Assembly: GCA_013815575.1 (NCBI GenBank)
Contig: JACDFX010000112.1
Span: 1 to 6,370 of the forward strand
Direction: 5' to 3'
DNA: 6,370 nucleotides
DNA from: Rubrobacter sp.
GTDB lineage: Bacteria > Actinomycetota > Rubrobacteria > Rubrobacterales > Rubrobacteraceae
The position numbers and the translations under genes were made by a program. Each line of letters opens with the position of its first letter. Position 1 is the stretch's first letter. Of the stretch, positions 5,793 to 6,370 are shown in pieces. The notes under the pieces are model-generated. The model ran no database searches. It was not told the origin of the DNA and saw only the letters and a list, made by a program, of their open reading frames with translations.

Positions 5793-6218
5793 ATGATCAC
5801 CGACCTCGGACATCCTGCTTTCGCGGCGCGAGACGTGGGCAAGACGCTCCGGTTCTACGCCCTGCTCGGCATCGAGGAGGCCTTCCGCCTGCGCCACGAC
5901 GATGGCTCTCTCATGCTCGCCTACCTGCACGTCTCGGGCGACCGCTTTATAGAGGTCTTTCCCGGCGGCCCTCCCCCCGGCCCGAACCGGAAGGGAAGCT
6001 TTATGCACGTATGCCTCCTGACCGACGACATAAACGCGGCCGTCGAGCACCTCCGTAAGAACGGCGCGCCGATAGACCGCGAGACGACCGTCGGCCTCGA
6101 CGGCAACCTGCAGGCCTGGACACGCGACCCGGACGGCAACGAGATCGAGCTAATGCAGCTCTCGGAAGACTCGCCCCAGTGGCGCACCGCCCGCTCCTCC
6201 GGCCGAAGTGACGCCTAG
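5793..6218 (+). CDS. VOC-superfamily (glyoxalase I-like) protein
   Basis: 141-residue protein with two beta-alpha-beta-beta-beta modules, as in glyoxalase I and extradiol dioxygenases. The metal-site pattern is complete: His7 (GHPAF), Glu54 (FIEVF), His72 (MHVCLLTDD) and Glu119 (NEIELMQL). The segment WTRDPDGNEIELMQ (109-122) is the usual closing motif. Members catalyse metal-dependent isomerisation, lyase or oxygen-insertion reactions on small molecules; the exact reaction cannot be assigned. ATG has AAGGA (5781-5785) 7 nt upstream. It follows the SDR by 94 bp with a terminator-like hairpin between, so co-transcription is uncertain. The last ~15 residues are a polar tail. In this context it could detoxify an aldehyde such as methylglyoxal from triose phosphate, or isomerise a sugar-derived intermediate; both are guesses. 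Confidence 0.88.
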   Translation: MITDLGHPAFAARDVGKTLRFYALLGIEEAFRLRHDDGSLMLAYLHVSGDRFIEVFPGGPPPGPNRKGSFMHVCLLTDDINAAVEHLRKNGAPIDRETTVGLDGNLQAWTRDPDGNEIELMQLSEDSPQWRTARSSGRSDA

Positions 6219-6267
6219 GGCGATTTGCAACCGGTCGAGCGTCTCCCTCCGGTGCGGTTTCGGGCGG

Positions 6268-6370
6268 CTATCTCCGCGCCAGGTAGACGCCGAGCAGGAT
6301 GACGGCACCTCCGATTATCTTGTTCCACCCCAATGTCTCGCCGAAAAAGACGATGCCGGAGGTAACGCCC
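6268..6370 (-). CDS. DMT-superfamily (EamA-like) transporter, C-terminal end only
   Basis: The last 33 codons before TAG (6270-6268) are in the window; the rest lies beyond the right edge. The fragment contains VFFGETLGWNKIIGGAVILL and GVYLARR, matching the end of the final EamA repeat: a short half-helix, the conserved Gly-Glu turn, then a last transmembrane helix ending in positive residues on the cytoplasmic side. Such proteins are inner-membrane drug/metabolite exporters or importers. It converges on the VOC gene with a 49-bp gap. With so little sequence, only the superfamily can be suggested. Confidence 0.65.
   Translation of the reverse strand, partial: GVTSGIVFFGETLGWNKIIGGAVILLGVYLARR

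Noticed and set aside
6230..6253. ACCGG/CCGGT inverted repeat between the VOC and DMT genes as a terminator
   Set aside because: Only 5 bp, 14-nt loop and no real T run; too weak to call.

Overview
The window is GC-rich bacterial DNA with dense, mostly intact genes for carbohydrate uptake and catabolism. High GC combined with frequent ATA isoleucine codons, TTG/GTG starts, and a Tat-plus-lipobox substrate-binding protein suggest an actinobacterium. Rubrobacter-like codon use is my best guess, from composition only and not confirmed by any search.

Layout, left to right: the 3' end of a PfkB-family sugar kinase (+, 1-395); then, on the minus strand and transcribed right to left, a class II ketose-bisphosphate aldolase (4467-3652) followed by a complete CUT2/ribose-type sugar ABC importer: ATPase (3386-2583), permease (2586-1534) and Tat/lipoprotein substrate-binding protein (1505-495). 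The ATPase and permease genes overlap by 4 bp (GTGA), and 28 bp separate permease and binding protein. A consensus-like promoter (TTGACA, 17 nt, TAACAT) lies in the gap between aldolase and ATPase, so the importer can be transcribed on its own. Divergent from the aldolase are an extended SDR resembling uronate dehydrogenase (+, 4826-5698) and a small VOC/glyoxalase-fold protein (+, 5793-6218). A possible intrinsic terminator lies between them. The window ends in the last 33 codons of a DMT/EamA-type permease (-, 6268-6370).

The genes read as one sugar or sugar-acid module: high-affinity import, NAD-linked oxidation (SDR), phosphorylation (kinase, if it belongs) and aldol cleavage. The substrate cannot be read from the sequence. 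No regulator gene is in the window.

The least expected signal is in the divergent aldolase/SDR spacer. An inverted repeat, CACTTTAC with GTAAAGTG, is spaced so that each arm can serve as -35 on one strand and -10 on the other, both with 17-nt spacing. Related CCGTAAAG-like boxes recur nearby, at the importer's predicted start site, and in the terminator after the SDR. This could be a symmetric bidirectional promoter, an operator family, or both. I see no phage, IS, CRISPR, RNA gene or defence system here; the module is largely ordinary metabolism.
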